Both the position numbers and the translations under genes were made by a program. From Myxococcus sp. RHSTA-1-4 (GTDB lineage: Bacteria; Myxococcota; Myxococcia; Myxococcales; Myxococcaceae), in assembly GCF_020037125.1 (NCBI RefSeq), contig NZ_JAIQDG010000027.1:105183-169182 (forward strand): 64,000 bases of DNA, written 5' to 3'. Shown in pieces: positions 18,706 through 27,332 of this stretch (within the stretch, counting starts at the first letter, position 1; each line of letters begins with the position of its first letter). The notes below the pieces were generated by a model, which searched no databases, had not been told where the DNA came from, and worked only from the letters and a program-made list of their open reading frames with translations.

Positions 18706-19670
18706 TGATGCGGCGCCGGCTCGGGCCACGTGCCCGAGGGCCCGAGCCGCGCGAGCCGGGCCTCCACCTGCTCCCGGTTGGGCAGCCCCGCGAGGGCCCC
18801 CAGCCGCAGCGTCGCCAGCGCCGACGCCTCGTGGGCGAAGCGCGCCGCCTCCGGTAGGGACTTCCCCTCCGCCAGCGCCACGGCGAGGGCCGCGCAGAAG
18901 GCGTCCCCCGCGCCGGTGGTGTCCGCGCGCTCCAGGGCCACGTCCGGCAGCCACAGCTCCTCCTCGGAGGAGAGCACGAGGCTGCCGCCCGGCGACGCCA
19001 CCACCGCACCGCCCACCCCGCGCCGCAGCAGGTTCTCCGCGGCGCGCCTGGCGGAGTCCCTGTCCCTGACCTCCACGCCCGTGAGCGCCTCGGCCTCCCG
19101 CGCGTTGGGGCGGATGACGTGGACGGCCTCCAGCAGGTCCTCCGGCAGGTCCATGGCGGGGGCAGGGTCCAGCACCACGCGCGAGCCCGCCGCGCGGGCG
19201 ATGTGGACCGCGGCGCTCACCACCTCCAGGGGGACTTCGAGCTGGGCGAGCAGCACGCGCGCGGCGGAGAGGCGCTCCTCCGCCCGCATCACGTCCTCCA
19301 CCGTCATGCAGCGGTTGGCTCCCGGCGCGCAGAGGGTCTGCGACCGTCCCGCCTCGTCCACCATCTCCAGCACCACGCCGGTCAGCTCCCCCGAATCTCG
19401 CGCCACCGCCCCGACGTCCACGCCCTCGCCTTCGAGCTGCTCCAGCAGCGCGAGCCCGCGCGCGTCCATGCCCACGCGTCCGACCAGCGCCACGCGAGCG
19501 CCCAGCCGCGCCGCGCCCACTGCCCCGTTGGCGCCCTTCCCTCCCAGGCTCTCCAGGAAGAGGTGGCCCCGCACGTTGTCTCCGGGCGCGGGCAGCCGGG
19601 GGCCCTGCACGAGGAAGTCCGTGTTGATTCCGCCGACCACGACGATGTCGGCCTGCTCGTCCGCTGCCAT
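18702..19670 (-). CDS. rbsK: Ribokinase (PfkB-family sugar kinase)
   Basis: A 322-residue PfkB-family kinase. The N-terminal signature is VVGGINTDFLVQGPRLPAPGD, then the glycine-rich SLGGKGANGAVGAARLGA (PfkB motif 1). The catalytic loop DTTGAGDAFCAALAVAL (about 257) contains the base Asp. Length and the GGKGANQ-like motif fit ribokinase better than fructokinase. The start at 19670 (MAADEQADI) is chosen because the fold begins there; the longer frame is Arg-rich. No ribose transporter genes are adjacent, so ribose may come from nucleoside turnover. Confidence 0.85.
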   Translation of the reverse strand: MAADEQADIVVVGGINTDFLVQGPRLPAPGDNVRGHLFLESLGGKGANGAVGAARLGARVALVGRVGMDARGLALLEQLEGEGVDVGAVARDSGELTGVVLEMVDEAGRSQTLCAPGANRCMTVEDVMRAEERLSAARVLLAQLEVPLEVVSAAVHIARAAGSRVVLDPAPAMDLPEDLLEAVHVIRPNAREAEALTGVEVRDRDSARRAAENLLRRGVGGAVVASPGGSLVLSSEEELWLPDVALERADTTGAGDAFCAALAVALAEGKSLPEAARFAHEASALATLRLGALAGLPNREQVEARLARLGPSGTWPEPAPHH

Positions 19671-19995
19671 GGCTCGCCTCCTCCGCCGGCCCGCTCGACA
19701 TGCCCGGAGGCGCCACCGGTGGAACGCGAAGGGGCCATGCCACGCGGGACATGCGGCAGCCTTCAACGTACGCACGGCACCGGCGCGAGCCCCCGGAGGG
19801 CATTCCCTCTGCTCCTGCTCCGAACGGCGGAAGGGAGGCTTCCTCCCCGGCCTGGCCCCAGGCCGTCCGGCCGGGCAGGCCCTGGAGCCCCTGCCCTCCA
19901 ATCATTCATAACCCATTGAACTTCCTGGCCTTTTCGCGCCCGCTGTCACAAGCGCCCGCACGTCGAGGATTGACTCTCCGCGTCGCATGGTATTA
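19671..19995. other. Intergenic region between ribokinase and AIB operon
   Basis: This divergent spacer holds no convincing gene. Bases 19671-19900 are GC-rich and should contain the ribokinase promoter. The right end becomes AT-richer. TTGACT at 19970-19975 is a good -35 candidate for the rightward AIB operon, with TATTAC 15 bp downstream running into the palindrome at 19996. Confidence 0.5.
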
Positions 19996-20011
19996 CCTAC
20001 CGGTCGGTAGG
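19996..20011 (+). promoter_or_regulatory. Palindromic operator of the AIB operon (probable AibR site)
   Basis: CCTACCG-GT-CGGTAGG is a 16-bp dyad with seven perfectly paired positions per arm, typical of TetR-family operators. It lies 43 bp upstream of aibR and overlaps the likely core promoter (TTGACT at 19970; TATAAG at 20020 is an alternative -10). AibR of Myxococcus xanthus is known to repress its own operon and to respond to isovaleryl-CoA, so autoregulation through this site is the simplest reading. Confidence 0.75.
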
Positions 20012-20054
20012 CTGCTTGCTATAAGAATTTTACAGCATCACGGGAGGAGCACCC

Positions 20055-20750
20055 ATGACGCACACCGGGCGGAAGCCGGACGAGGGAGAGCGCTACCGGG
20101 CCATCCTGGAGACGGCGGCGCGGCTCATCTGCGAGCGGGGCTACGAGGGCACCTCGATGCAGGAGATCGCCGCCGCGTGCCGGATGACGAAGGCGGGGCT
20201 CTACCACCACATCCAGAACAAGGAGCAGCTCCTCTTCGCCATCATGAACTACGGGATGGACCTGTTCGAGGAGCAGGTCCTCTCGAAGGTGCAGGACATC
20301 GCGGACCCGGTGGAGCGGCTGCGCGCGTGCATGCGCCACAACATCCTGCTGGTGACGCGCGGGTGGTCCAAGGAGGTCATCATCATCCTCCACGAGCACG
20401 CCACGCTGACCGGCGAGGCGCGCGCGTTCATCGACGCCCGGAAGAAGAAGTACGTGGACTTCCTGCAGGAGGCCTTCGCGCAGGCCGCGGCGCAGGGGCG
20501 CATCCGCCCCGTGGACCCGACCATCGGCGCGTTCTCGTTCCTGGGCATGGTCCTGTGGATCTACAAGTGGTTCAAGCCGGACGGGCGTCTCACGGACGAG
20601 CAGATCGCCGACGGCATGGTGGACCTGCTCTTCCCCCAGGTCGCCGCCGCGGGCGCTGAAGGGCAGCCGGGCACGTCCCCGCTGCGCGTGGTCCGCCCCA
20701 CCGGCACCACCGGCCCGGACTCCTCGGGCACCGGCACGGAGACGCCATGA
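20055..20750 (+). CDS. aibR: TetR-family regulator AibR
   Basis: A 231-residue repressor with an N-terminal helix-turn-helix (RLICERGYEGTSMQEIAAAC, then RMTKAGLYHHIQNKEQLLFA) and an all-helical ligand domain. It is the first gene of a five-gene operon whose content and order match the Myxococcus alternative isovaleryl-CoA (AIB) locus, which is why I use the name. In M. xanthus the protein controls the operon in response to isovaleryl-CoA, so the pathway is on when the leucine-derived supply is low. GGGAGGAG precedes the ATG. The stop overlaps the aibA start (ATGA). The C-terminal 30 residues are Pro/Gly/Thr-rich and probably disordered. Confidence 0.9.
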   Translation: MTHTGRKPDEGERYRAILETAARLICERGYEGTSMQEIAAACRMTKAGLYHHIQNKEQLLFAIMNYGMDLFEEQVLSKVQDIADPVERLRACMRHNILLVTRGWSKEVIIILHEHATLTGEARAFIDARKKKYVDFLQEAFAQAAAQGRIRPVDPTIGAFSFLGMVLWIYKWFKPDGRLTDEQIADGMVDLLFPQVAAAGAEGQPGTSPLRVVRPTGTTGPDSSGTGTETP

Positions 20751-21544
20751 AGACGGCGCGCTGGTGCTCGCTGGAAGAGGCGGTGGCCTCCATTCCGGAC
20801 GGGGCGTCGCTGGCCACGGGTGGCTTCATGCTCGGCCGCGCGCCCATGGCGCTGGTGATGGAGCTGATTGCCCAGGGCAAGCGGAAGCTGGGCCTCATCT
20901 CGCTCCCCAACCCGCTGCCCGCGGAGTTCCTCGTCGCGGGCGGCTGCCTGGACCGCGTGGAGCTGGCGTTCGCCGCGCTGAGCCTGGAGGGCCGGGTGCG
21001 GCCCATGCCCTGCCTCAAGCGGGCCATGGAGCAGGGCACCCTCTCCTGGCGCGAGCATGACGGCTACCGCGTGGTGCAGCGGCTGCGCGCGGCGTCCATG
21101 GGACTGCCCTTCATCCCCGCCCCGGACGCGGACGTGTCGGAGCTGGCGGAGGCGGAGCCGCCTCGCATCGTGATGGACCCGTTCAGCGGGCAGCCCGTGG
21201 CGGTGGAGCCGGCCTTCTACCCGGACGTGGCGCTCATCCACGCGCGCGCCGCGGACGAGCGCGGCAACCTCTACATGGAGGATCCGACGACGGACCTGCT
21301 CGTCGCCGGCGCGGCGCGGCGGGTGATTGCCACGGTGGAGGAGCGCGTGGCGCGGCTGCCCCGTGCCACGGTGCCGGGCTTCCAGGTGGACCGCATCGTC
21401 CTCGCCCCGGGCGGAGCGCTGCCCACCGGCTGCGTGGGGCTGTACCCGCATGACGACGCCATGCTGGCGCGCTACCTGTCGCTGGCCGAGGCCGGACGCG
21501 AGGCGGAGTTCCTCCAGTCGCTGGTGGCGCGGAGGGCGGCATGA
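20747..21544 (+). CDS. aibA: 3-methylglutaconyl-CoA decarboxylase subunit AibA
   Basis: A 265-residue protein of the glutaconate CoA-transferase subunit A family (SLEEAVASIPDGASLATGGF at the start; VALIHARAADERGNLYME later). In myxobacteria the AibA/AibB pair has been shown to decarboxylate 3-methylglutaconyl-CoA to 3,3-dimethylacrylyl-CoA instead of transferring CoA. The gene overlaps both neighbours by four bases, giving tight coupling and equal stoichiometry with aibB. The pathway supplies isovaleryl-CoA for iso-branched fatty acids, which are needed for development and signalling lipids. Confidence 0.9.
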   Translation: MKTARWCSLEEAVASIPDGASLATGGFMLGRAPMALVMELIAQGKRKLGLISLPNPLPAEFLVAGGCLDRVELAFAALSLEGRVRPMPCLKRAMEQGTLSWREHDGYRVVQRLRAASMGLPFIPAPDADVSELAEAEPPRIVMDPFSGQPVAVEPAFYPDVALIHARAADERGNLYMEDPTTDLLVAGAARRVIATVEERVARLPRATVPGFQVDRIVLAPGGALPTGCVGLYPHDDAMLARYLSLAEAGREAEFLQSLVARRAA

Positions 21545-22281
21545 GCGCGACGGTCGACGCGACTCCGGCGGAGACGGTGGTCTCCCTCCTGGCGCGGCAG
21601 ATTGACGACGGCGCCGTGGTGGCCACGGGCGTGGCCTCGCCGCTCGCCATCCTCGCGATTGCCGTGGCGCGGGCCACGCACGCACCGGGCCTGACGTACC
21701 TGGCCTGCGTGGGCTCGTTGGACCCGGACCTCCCCACCCTGCTCCCCTCCTCCGAGGACCTGGGCTACCTGGAGGGCCGCACGGCGGAAATCACCATTCC
21801 GGACCTCTTCGACCACGCGCGGCGCGGCCGGGTGGACACCGTCTTCTTCGGCGCGGCCGAGGTGGATGGCGCCGGCTGCACCAACATGACGGCCAGCGGC
21901 AGCCTGGACCGGCCGAGGACGAAGTTCCCGGGCGTGGCGGGCGCGGCCACGCTGCGGCAGTGGGTGCGGCGGCCGGTGCTGCTGGTGCCCCGCCAGTCGC
22001 GCCGCAACCTGGTGCCCTCGGTACAGGTGGCCACCACGAGAGACCCGCGCCGGGCGGTGACGCTCATCTCCGACCTGGGCGTGTTCGAGCTGGGCTCGAC
22101 GGGAGCGCGCCTGCTGGCACGCCACCCGTGGGCGACGGAGGAGCACATCGCCGAGCGCACCGGCTTCGACTTCAAGGTGCCGGAGTCGCTCCCCGTCACC
22201 CCGCTGCCGGACGCGCGCACCGTGGCGGCCATCCGGGCCATCGACCCCAAGGGCTACCGCGACCCGCTCGTCGGCGCCTGA
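21541..22281 (+). CDS. aibB: 3-methylglutaconyl-CoA decarboxylase subunit AibB
   Basis: A protein of 246 residues of the glutaconate CoA-transferase subunit B family. CoA-transferases use a catalytic glutamate in this subunit; here the corresponding early segment reads LTYLACVGSLDPD with C56. From memory, the characterised M. xanthus AibB also has a cysteine at this position, consistent with decarboxylase rather than transferase chemistry. Other family landmarks are VDTVFFGAAEVDGAGCTNMT and LISDLGVFELG. The start overlaps the aibA stop. Confidence 0.9.
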   Translation: MSATVDATPAETVVSLLARQIDDGAVVATGVASPLAILAIAVARATHAPGLTYLACVGSLDPDLPTLLPSSEDLGYLEGRTAEITIPDLFDHARRGRVDTVFFGAAEVDGAGCTNMTASGSLDRPRTKFPGVAGAATLRQWVRRPVLLVPRQSRRNLVPSVQVATTRDPRRAVTLISDLGVFELGSTGARLLARHPWATEEHIAERTGFDFKVPESLPVTPLPDARTVAAIRAIDPKGYRDPLVGA

Positions 22282-22323
22282 AGCACCGCTACCAACACAT
22301 CTGGGTTTCACGGAGGCACGGAG

Positions 22324-23361
22324 ATGAAGGCCGTCGTTCTGCGCAGCTTTGGTGAAGCAGGCAACCTGAAGATGGAGACCGTCCCCGTGCCCCGCCCGGG
22401 GCGTGGCGAGGTGCTGCTGAAGGTGCACGCGTGCGGCGTCTGCTACCACGACGTCATCAACCGCCGGGGCAACCTGCCGCGCACCAGCGTGCCGGCCATC
22501 CTCGGCCACGAGGCGGCGGGCGAGGTGGTGGACGTAGGTCCCGACACGCCGGGGTGGAAGACGGGAGACCGCGCGGCCACCCTGCAGCGCCTGTCGTGCG
22601 GCGAGTGCGCGCTGTGCAAGAGCGGGCGCAACAGCCTGTGCAAGACGGACAACCGCTTCTTCGGCGAGGAGCTGCCCGGCGGCTACGCTCAGTTCATGGT
22701 GGCCCCGGTGGCGGGACTGGGCCGGGTGCCGGCGTCGCTGCCCTGGGAAGAAGCGGCCACGGTGTGCTGCACCACGGGCACCGCGGTGCACACGCTGCGC
22801 ACGCGGGGGCGCATCCGCGCGGGTGAGACGGTGCTGATTACCGGCGCCAGCGGCGGCGTGGGCCTGTCCTCGGTGCAGCTCGCGAAGCTGGACGGGGCGC
22901 GCGTCATCGCCGTGACGTCGGGCGAGGCGAAGGTGCAGGCGCTGAAGGACGCGGGCGCGGACGAGGTCATCGTCTCACGCGGCCTGGACTTCGCGGCGGA
23001 CGTGCGCAAGCGCACGAAGGGCGCGGGCGTGGACGTGGCGATTGAAATCGTCGGCAGCGCCACGTTCGACCAGACGCTGAAGTCCATGGCGCCGGGCGGC
23101 CGCGTGGTGGTGGTGGGCAACCTGGAGTCGGGAGTCGTTCAGCTCAACCCGGGGCTCGTCATCGTGAAGGAGCTGGAGATTCTCGGGGCGTACGCCACGA
23201 CGCAGCAGGAGCTGGACGAGGCCCTGCGCCTGACGGCCACCGGCGGCGTGCGGCAGTTCGTCACGGACAAGGTGCCGCTGGCGGAGGCCGCGAGGGCGCA
23301 CTTCCGGCTGGAGAACCGCGAGGTGGCGGGCCGGCTGGTGCTGGTGCCGCCCGAGGCGTGA
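22324..23361 (+). CDS. aibC: Zinc-type dehydrogenase AibC (3,3-dimethylacrylyl-CoA reductase)
   Basis: A 345-residue medium-chain alcohol-dehydrogenase-family protein. The catalytic-zinc region is VHACGVCYHDVI and GHEAAGEVVDVG; the structural-zinc loop keeps four cysteines (CGECALCKSGRNSLC). The Rossmann fold has ITGASGGVGLSSVQLAK. In the AIB pathway it reduces 3,3-dimethylacrylyl-CoA to isovaleryl-CoA. GGAGG precedes the ATG by seven bases; a 42-bp gap separates it from aibB. Confidence 0.9.
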   Translation: MKAVVLRSFGEAGNLKMETVPVPRPGRGEVLLKVHACGVCYHDVINRRGNLPRTSVPAILGHEAAGEVVDVGPDTPGWKTGDRAATLQRLSCGECALCKSGRNSLCKTDNRFFGEELPGGYAQFMVAPVAGLGRVPASLPWEEAATVCCTTGTAVHTLRTRGRIRAGETVLITGASGGVGLSSVQLAKLDGARVIAVTSGEAKVQALKDAGADEVIVSRGLDFAADVRKRTKGAGVDVAIEIVGSATFDQTLKSMAPGGRVVVVGNLESGVVQLNPGLVIVKELEILGAYATTQQELDEALRLTATGGVRQFVTDKVPLAEAARAHFRLENREVAGRLVLVPPEA

Positions 23362-23413
23362 GCACGGGCGCGGTATCTGGAATTCGGAGCACGCAGCGGA
23401 AGCGAGGAGTCCC

Positions 23414-24673
23414 ATGAAGAGGCGTGTTGGAATCGAAGCGTTGGCGGTGGCGGTGCCGTCCCGGTACGTGGACATCGAGGATCTGGCGCGGGCGCGTGGC
23501 GTGGACCCGGCGAAGTACACGGCGGGCCTGGGCGCGAAGGAGATGGCCGTCACGGACCCGGGCGAGGACACCGTGGCGCTGGCGGCCACGGCGGCGGCGC
23601 GCCTGCTGAAGCAGCAGGACGTGGACCCCTCGCGCATCGGCATGCTGGTGGTGGGCACGGAGACGGGCATCGACCACTCGAAGCCGGTCGCCTCGCACGT
23701 GCAGGGGCTGCTGAAGCTGCCGCGGAACATGCGCACGTACGACACGCAGCACGCGTGTTACGGCGGCACCGCGGGGCTGATGGCGGCGGTGGAGTGGATT
23801 GCCTCGGGTGCGGGCGCGGGCCGCGTGGCGGTGGTGGTGTGCTCGGACATCGCGCGCTACGGGTTGCACACGGCGGGCGAGCCCACGCAGGGCGGCGGCG
23901 CGGTGGCGTTGCTGGTCTCCGAGCAGCCCGACCTGCTGGCCATGGACGTGGGGCTGAACGGCACGTGCACCATGGACGTGTACGACTTCTGGAGGCCCGT
24001 GGGCCGGCGCGAGGCGCTGGTGGACGGGCACTACTCCATCAACTGCTACCTGGAGGCGCTGGCGGGAGCGTACCGGGGCTGGCGGGAGAAGGCGCTCGCG
24101 GCCGGGCTGGTGCGCTGGTCGGGCACGCTGCCGGGCGAGCAGCTCGCGCGCATCGCCTACCACGTGCCCTTCTGCAAGATGGCGCGCAAGGCGCACACGC
24201 AGCTGCGGCTGTGTGACTTGGAGGACGCGGTGGGCCCGGGCCCCGGGACGCCGGAGGCGCGCGAGGAGGTGGCGAAGTCCCAGGCCAGCTACGACGCGCA
24301 GGTGGCCACGTCCCTGGGGCTGAACGCGCGCATCGGCAACGTGTACACGGCGTCGCTCTACCTCGCGCTGGCGGGCCTGCTGCGGCGCGAGAGCGCGCAG
24401 CTCGCGGCGCAGCGAATCGGGCTGCTGTCCTACGGGAGCGGCTGCATGGCCGAGTTCTACTCGGGCGTCGTGGGCGAGAAGGCCGCGGAGCGCATGGCGC
24501 GCGCGGACCTGGAGTCGGTGCTTGCGAAGCGCGAGCGCGTCTCCGTGGAGGAGTACGAGCGGCTGATGAAGCTCCCCGCGGACGCGCCCGAGCCCGTGGC
24601 GCCGGCGCCCGGTGCGTTCCGTCTCACGGAGATTCGCGACCACAAGCGGCTGTACGCGGAAGGCGCGCCCTGA
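23414..24673 (+). CDS. mvaS: Hydroxymethylglutaryl-CoA synthase
   Basis: A protein of 419 residues with HMG-CoA synthase landmarks: the general-base region VGTETGIDHSKPVASHV, the acyl-accepting cysteine C115 in DTQHACYGGTAG, and a YHVPFCKMARKAH segment with the catalytic His. It condenses acetyl-CoA and acetoacetyl-CoA to HMG-CoA, which a dehydratase converts to 3-methylglutaconyl-CoA for AibA/AibB; HMG-CoA also feeds isoprenoids. The dehydratase (LiuC in M. xanthus) is not in this window. As last gene of the AIB operon it makes the pathway independent of leucine. Confidence 0.92.
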   Translation: MKRRVGIEALAVAVPSRYVDIEDLARARGVDPAKYTAGLGAKEMAVTDPGEDTVALAATAAARLLKQQDVDPSRIGMLVVGTETGIDHSKPVASHVQGLLKLPRNMRTYDTQHACYGGTAGLMAAVEWIASGAGAGRVAVVVCSDIARYGLHTAGEPTQGGGAVALLVSEQPDLLAMDVGLNGTCTMDVYDFWRPVGRREALVDGHYSINCYLEALAGAYRGWREKALAAGLVRWSGTLPGEQLARIAYHVPFCKMARKAHTQLRLCDLEDAVGPGPGTPEAREEVAKSQASYDAQVATSLGLNARIGNVYTASLYLALAGLLRRESAQLAAQRIGLLSYGSGCMAEFYSGVVGEKAAERMARADLESVLAKRERVSVEEYERLMKLPADAPEPVAPAPGAFRLTEIRDHKRLYAEGAP

Positions 24674-24685
24674 GGGAGAGGGCCA

Positions 24686-24711
24686 CGGGGGGCCGGACGC
24701 CTGGCTCCCCG
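24686..24711. terminator. Hairpin between convergent mvaS and sugar-dehydrogenase genes
   Basis: CGGGGGGCCGG (24686-24696) pairs with CTGGCTCCCCG (24701-24711), 11 pairs including two G-U, over a four-base loop. It lies in the 49-bp gap between two convergent stop codons and could act as a shared terminator. No T tract. Confidence 0.5.
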
Positions 24712-24722
24712 CTCGCCCGGCC

Positions 24723-27191
24723 TCACCTCCACCAGCGGAGCCCCGCCACCGCGCCTCCGTAGTTCTCGTAGTACTCCATGACGACGCGGTACGTGCCGGA
24801 GCGCAGGTAGCGCCACGTGACGTACGCGGTGGGCGACTGGTCCTTCCAGCCGTCGATGATGCGGGAGCCCCCTACGTACACGCGCACGCCGTCATCCGCC
24901 GTGGCCGCGAAGAAGTAGCCGCCCGAGGGCATGTAGAAGTACCCCGTGAAGCGCACCGAGAAGTTGTCGGCGCCCACCCACAGCGGCGAGGGGCTGCCAT
25001 CCCCCCAGTTATGGGAGAGCGGTGCGGACTCGCACCGCACGAGCACGGGCGCGCCCGCCATCACCCGGTTGTTGAAGTACTCCGCCCGGTACATGCCCCG
25101 GGGGCACTCGCTCTCGAAGACCGGTGCGAAGAGGGCCGTGTACGTGGCGTCGGAGGTCCCCACCACGACCTCCCGCTGCCCTGCCCCGCCGTCCGCCCAG
25201 CCCTGGAAGACGGAGTCCGCCTGGGGTGAGGGCGCATAGAAGGTGTGCGTGGAGCCGACGATGACCGGGCGGACCATCGGTGTCATCCCCGCCGACCCGT
25301 CGAGCACCAGCTCCAGTCCCGGAGGGGAGCTCTCCAGCCGGAGCAACACGGTCCACGGATGGACGGTCACCGTCGCCGAGCCCGTCAGGCCCGCCGAGTC
25401 CGTCGCGGTGAGCGTGAGCTCGAAGTACACCTGGTCGCCGTGGTCCGCGACGGTGAAGCTCCCGCTGGAGCCCGTGCTCGTGGAGTACGGGTGGGCGTGG
25501 CAGTCCACCCCGGTGCAGTGGTGGAGCGTGAGCGTCCACGACAGCCGCGCGTCGGGAATGGGCCCGTCCTCCGCGTCCGTCGCGGAGCCTGCGTAGGTCA
25601 CCACGTCGCCGACCTTGAAGCGGTACGACGTGGACGGCGCGGTGATGGTGACGACGGGCGCATGGTTGCCCACGGAGACGCGCACGCTCGCGGAGCCGCT
25701 GCCGCCCCGCCCGTCACTGACAGTCAAGCGGGCCGTGTAGACTCCGGCCACCGGGTAGGTGTGCTCCGGGTGGGCGAGGCTCGACGTGGAGGTGCCGTCT
25801 CCGAAGTCCCACGTGTACTGGAGCGCGTCTCCGTCCGGGTCGACGGTGCCCGCGCTGGAGAACCGCACGAGCAGGGGCACGCCGCCGTTGTCCGGCTGGG
25901 CGGAGGCCACGGCGGTGGGCGGTGTGTTGCCCACCGTGTAGCGGATGCGGCGCAGCTGCCCGGCGATGATGTCGACGTAGAAGAGGTTGGTGTCGGGGCC
26001 GATGTCGATCCCCACGATTCCCCCCACGCCGGTCGCGAAGGTCGTCACGCTGCCGGGGATGAGGTTGTCCTGCTCGTCGACGCGCAGGACGCCAATCCAT
26101 TGCTCTCCATAGTCCGAGAAGAAGTAGGCCCCGCGCCACTCCTCCGGGTACGCCGCTCCGGTGTAGAAGGCGCCGCCCGTGGCGGTCCTCCCGGTGCCGT
26201 GGTCCCAGACATGCAGCGGCGGCTTCACGGCGGAAGGGCCGCGCGAGTAGAGCGCCTGACATACCTGCTTGGGCTCATAGCCGGGCTGGCGGTAGTAGCC
26301 CTCGTAGCAGGGCCAGCCGAGGTTGGCGCCGGCGCTCGCGACGTTGATCTCCTCGTAGTCGTTCCAGCCGACATCGCCCAGGTATGGGACGTCGGTGCCA
26401 GGGCGCAGGTTGAACCGGTAGGGGTTGCGCAACCCGTACGCCCAGACCTTCGAGCGGTTGGCGGCGGCGTCCCCTGTCCAGAACGGATTCGAGGAGACCC
26501 CCGCCCCCAGGGGGGTGATGCGCAGCACCTTGCCCGCCAGCGAGTCGAGGTCCTGGGCGCGCAGGGCATTGTCGTCGACCCCGCCGAAGAGGGCCCCGTC
26601 CCCGATGGAGACGAAGAGCGTGCCATCCCGCGCGAAGCGCACGTTGCCCACGGTGTGCGAGGGGCTCTCGGAGGGAATGCAGTCCGCGCCGCGGGGAAAG
26701 TCATTGCAGGTGCTGCCCACCACCGTGCCGAGCAGGACGCGCTCGCTCGAGGGCGAGGCGGTGTCTCCCGCCGCCGTGTACCGGGCGAGGCGCGCGGTCT
26801 TCGGACCGGTGTCGTCATCGGCGTCCTCGTCGTAGGTGTAGAGCAGGTAGACGAAGCCGTTCGTCGCGAAGGCGGGGTCCACCGCGAGCCCGAGGAGCCC
26901 CCGGTCATGATGGCCATTCACCCTGTCCCGGATGTCGATGAAGGGCGTGGGCTGGAGCACCCCGTTCTTGAAGAGCCGGACCACACCGGCCTTCTCCGCG
27001 ATGAGGAGCCTCCCGTCGGGGAGCGCCGCGAACGTCGTCGGGTACGCGAGGCCCGAGACCACGACCTCCTGGGTGAAGCCCCCCGGATACGCAATGGGAC
27101 TCCAGGACCAGGCCCCTGCCACCAGGCTCCATGTGAGACAGACGAATAGACAGACAGCGCTACCGTGAGACCGGCGGCACGAGACGCTCAT
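24723..27191 (-). CDS. Secreted PQQ-dependent sugar-dehydrogenase-like protein with PKD and PA14 domains
   Basis: An 822-residue exported protein; signal peptide in SAVCLFVCLTWSLVAGAWS. Residues about 35-410 form a soluble glucose/aldose dehydrogenase beta-propeller (GLAYPTTFAALPDGRLLIAEK, HDRGLLGLAVDP, VWAYGLRNPYRFNLRPG). A PKD domain follows at about 415-500 (VRFSSAGTVDPDGDALQYTW, FGDGTSTSS), a second Ig-like domain at about 505-600, and a PA14-type carbohydrate-binding domain at the C-terminus (YRAEYFNNRVMAGAP, SVRFTGYFYMPSGGYFF, TADDGVRVYVGG). The start at 27191 has GGAG five bases upstream. Probable extracellular sugar oxidation or binding; cofactor use is inferred from the fold. Confidence 0.88.
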   Translation of the reverse strand: MSVSCRRSHGSAVCLFVCLTWSLVAGAWSWSPIAYPGGFTQEVVVSGLAYPTTFAALPDGRLLIAEKAGVVRLFKNGVLQPTPFIDIRDRVNGHHDRGLLGLAVDPAFATNGFVYLLYTYDEDADDDTGPKTARLARYTAAGDTASPSSERVLLGTVVGSTCNDFPRGADCIPSESPSHTVGNVRFARDGTLFVSIGDGALFGGVDDNALRAQDLDSLAGKVLRITPLGAGVSSNPFWTGDAAANRSKVWAYGLRNPYRFNLRPGTDVPYLGDVGWNDYEEINVASAGANLGWPCYEGYYRQPGYEPKQVCQALYSRGPSAVKPPLHVWDHGTGRTATGGAFYTGAAYPEEWRGAYFFSDYGEQWIGVLRVDEQDNLIPGSVTTFATGVGGIVGIDIGPDTNLFYVDIIAGQLRRIRYTVGNTPPTAVASAQPDNGGVPLLVRFSSAGTVDPDGDALQYTWDFGDGTSTSSLAHPEHTYPVAGVYTARLTVSDGRGGSGSASVRVSVGNHAPVVTITAPSTSYRFKVGDVVTYAGSATDAEDGPIPDARLSWTLTLHHCTGVDCHAHPYSTSTGSSGSFTVADHGDQVYFELTLTATDSAGLTGSATVTVHPWTVLLRLESSPPGLELVLDGSAGMTPMVRPVIVGSTHTFYAPSPQADSVFQGWADGGAGQREVVVGTSDATYTALFAPVFESECPRGMYRAEYFNNRVMAGAPVLVRCESAPLSHNWGDGSPSPLWVGADNFSVRFTGYFYMPSGGYFFAATADDGVRVYVGGSRIIDGWKDQSPTAYVTWRYLRSGTYRVVMEYYENYGGAVAGLRWWR

Positions 27192-27332
27192 GCACACTCC
27201 GCGAAGGAATCAGCGAGGGTGGCGGCAAGCTGGTGTCTCCGCCGCTCCAGACCAGGGGCGCCCTGGCCGTGGGTCAATGTCGTCACATGGAACAGACACC
27301 GCCCTGGCGGCGTGGCTCACGGCCCGAGCCGT

